Origin: Bacteroidaceae bacterium
GTDB taxonomy: Bacteria; Bacteroidota; Bacteroidia; Bacteroidales; Bacteroidaceae
Direction: 5' to 3'
NCBI GenBank assembly: GCA_017455585.1
Contig: JAFSZU010000146.1
Location: 1 to 32,947, forward strand
DNA: 32,947 nucleotides
The notes below the pieces were generated by a model, which searched no databases, was not told where the DNA came from, and was given only the letters and a program-made list of their open reading frames with translations. Below are positions 31,726 to 32,947 of the stretch, piece after piece. The position numbers and the translations under genes are program-made. The stretch's first letter is position 1. Each line of letters opens with the position of its first letter.

Positions 31726-32947
31726 TTAGTTCTCCTTCAGCACCTCATACGCCCTGATCCTCGTGGCCTTCCACACCTGCTGCCACAGCGTCAGAGCGCA
31801 GAGCGCGAGGATGAGGGCAATGCTGGCAAGGGGAATCCACCAGGCGAAGGAGGTGCGGACGGTGTAGGTGGCCATGAGACGGTGGATGACGAGGAGGCTG
31901 ACGGGTAGCGAGGCGACGGCAGCCATGGTAAAGACGATGAGGTAGCGGCGGGAGAGCAGCAGGGCGATGTCTCGGAAGGTGGCGCCGTGCACCTTGCGGA
32001 GGGCTATCTCGCGGTAGCGGCGGCGTATCTCAAAGAGCATCAGCCCCAGCACGCCTAAGCAGGTGACAGCGATGGCCAGCAGCGAGAAGGTGACGAAGAT
32101 GCGGGCTGTGCGCTGATCCTCGCTGTAGAGCGCCTTGCGCTGGTCTTCCACCCATTGGTACTTCAGGTCGTTGGTGCCGAAGAGTTCTTTCTGCAAGTCC
32201 TTCAGGTCGCGGATGATATCCTCCTCGTGTCCTTCGGCTATATCAAGCAGGTAATTGCGTCCCTCCATCTGATGTGCATCAAAGATATCGTATTCTTTTG
32301 TCCAGTTCTCGATCATCAGCAGCAGAGGGCGTATGGGTTCCGACTGACGTCCCGGGTTGAAGTCCTTCACCACACCTATAATCCGATAGGGCGGGTTGCT
32401 GCTGCAGTCTTTGTCACTGCTCCACCAGAGGCGGTCGGCAAACTGCACAAAGTCCGTCTCGCGGTTCTTGATGCCTAATGCTTTGATAGCCGACTCGTTG
32501 GCCACGCAGACATAATCATCCATCGATAAACTGTCACTGGGCAAGATGCCCTCTATCAGTTGCAGACCAAACATGCGTACTGCATCTCCCGTGATATACA
32601 TGATATCTACCTTGTTGCCATCTGCAAGGTCGAATGGCATGTTCCCGTTAATGAATCCCCCGTCCAAGGTAACCCCCTTCAAGTAGGGACAGGCATCTAA
32701 CTTCTGTTTCACCACCTGCGTCTGGCTGTTCTTCTGCGCAATCATGGCTTCAAATTCTTCCATCGTCCACGAGCCACGAGAGGGTGGTGGATAGATGGTG
32801 GCATTGAGCAGCCCACGGGTGCGGAACCCCGGGTCGGCACTCATCATCACGTTCAGCTGGCGCATGAAGTAGAGGCTGACGTTGAGGAGGGTGAGGGAGA
32901 TGAAGAATTGGAGGAAAAGAAAAGCCCCAGCAGACCCACCCCCGACC
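31726..32947 (-). CDS. MacB/FtsX-type ABC transporter permease, C-terminal part (partial)
   Basis: The minus-strand frame is open from the window end (first full codon 32946-32944) to the stop, at least 406 residues. An ATG at 32865 is internal. The N-terminal visible part AFLFLQFFISLTLLNVSLYF is a membrane helix, followed by QLNVMMSADPGF, the typical MacB sequence after its helix. A periplasmic domain of about 200 residues and the FtsX-type three-helix end (LGLMLFEIRRRYREIALRKVHGAT, seen as RRRYREIALRKVHGAT) follow. It forms the export complex with the downstream ATPase, TolC-like and adaptor genes. Just before the helix the residues VGGGSAG are encoded by a dispersed repeat. Substrate is unknown. 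Confidence 0.9.
   Translation of the reverse strand, partial: VGGGSAGAFLFLQFFISLTLLNVSLYFMRQLNVMMSADPGFRTRGLLNATIYPPPSRGSWTMEEFEAMIAQKNSQTQVVKQKLDACPYLKGVTLDGGFINGNMPFDLADGNKVDIMYITGDAVRMFGLQLIEGILPSDSLSMDDYVCVANESAIKALGIKNRETDFVQFADRLWWSSDKDCSSNPPYRIIGVVKDFNPGRQSEPIRPLLLMIENWTKEYDIFDAHQMEGRNYLLDIAEGHEEDIIRDLKDLQKELFGTNDLKYQWVEDQRKALYSEDQRTARIFVTFSLLAIAVTCLGVLGLMLFEIRRRYREIALRKVHGATFRDIALLLSRRYLIVFTMAAVASLPVSLLVIHRLMATYTVRTSFAWWIPLASIALILALCALTLWQQVWKATRIRAYEVLKEN
32933..32947. repeat. G-rich dispersed repeat in the permease gene, cut by window end
   Basis: These 15 bases are identical to 31566-31580. They lie in frame in the permease gene directly before a membrane helix, coding for VGGGS. 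The rest of the copy lies beyond the window. Confidence 0.8.

Noticed and set aside
32866-32947. Permease gene read as complete with start at 32865
   Set aside because: The frame stays open to the window end with a good membrane helix before that Met, so the gene is partial.

Overview
The window looks like a chromosomal segment of a Bacteroidales bacterium, most likely Prevotella-like (Prevotellaceae), with fairly high GC. Four lines of evidence support this. Several starts are preceded by the Bacteroidetes -7 box TANNTTTG. The block miaB, ftsX, DUF3098, uppP, truB, queA, folK is typical of this phylum. There are many secreted lipoproteins and LolA-like proteins. A secreted protein ends in a Prevotella-style GRRV...[11 protein letters not shown] tail.

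Layout. (1) 1-940: end of a site-specific DNA methyltransferase overlapping a NotI-family restriction endonuclease. (2) 1015-5709: five tightly spaced genes on + for envelope proteins (lipoprotein with a concanavalin-like C-terminus, small beta-barrel, lipoprotein alpha/beta hydrolase, LolA-like carrier, single-span membrane protein). (3) 5720-9379 on -: a 1219-residue secreted GH2-type glycosidase whose promoter sits beside four 12-bp near-palindromes spaced exactly 22 bp. (4) 9541-12528 on -: tyrS and a succinyl-CoA:acetate CoA-transferase, separated by a palindromic repeat element. (5) 12751-18841 on +: tRNA modification (miaB, truB, queA), division and cell-wall functions (ftsX, uppP) and folate synthesis (folK). 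(6) 18851-23195 on -: an MsbA-like ABC exporter and a glycyl radical enzyme matching trans-4-hydroxyproline dehydratase (HypD). (7) 23387-27950 on +: a secreted CotH-family protein and an AspT/YidE-type transporter. (8) 27986-32947 on -: an RND-less tripartite efflux operon in transcription order MacB-type permease (cut by the window end), ATPase, TolC-like channel, HlyD-like adaptor.

The most unusual feature is short repeated DNA. Stuttered 7-9 bp repeats fill many intergenic gaps, and the same words also occur in frame inside genes: an insert in HypD, the N-terminus of FolK, a heptapeptide duplication in the GH2 enzyme, the N-terminus of the efflux ATPase and a stretch of the efflux permease. 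TruB and FolK also carry in-frame segments built around perfect hairpins. Two further intergenic elements of about 160-180 bp share nested inverted repeats ending in ACCACAGATT. Together these suggest one or more small dispersed repeat families that tolerate or favour insertion into coding sequence, comparable in outcome to Rickettsia palindromic elements. No tRNA, rRNA, CRISPR array or transposase gene was seen, and no gap between genes exceeds about 225 bases.
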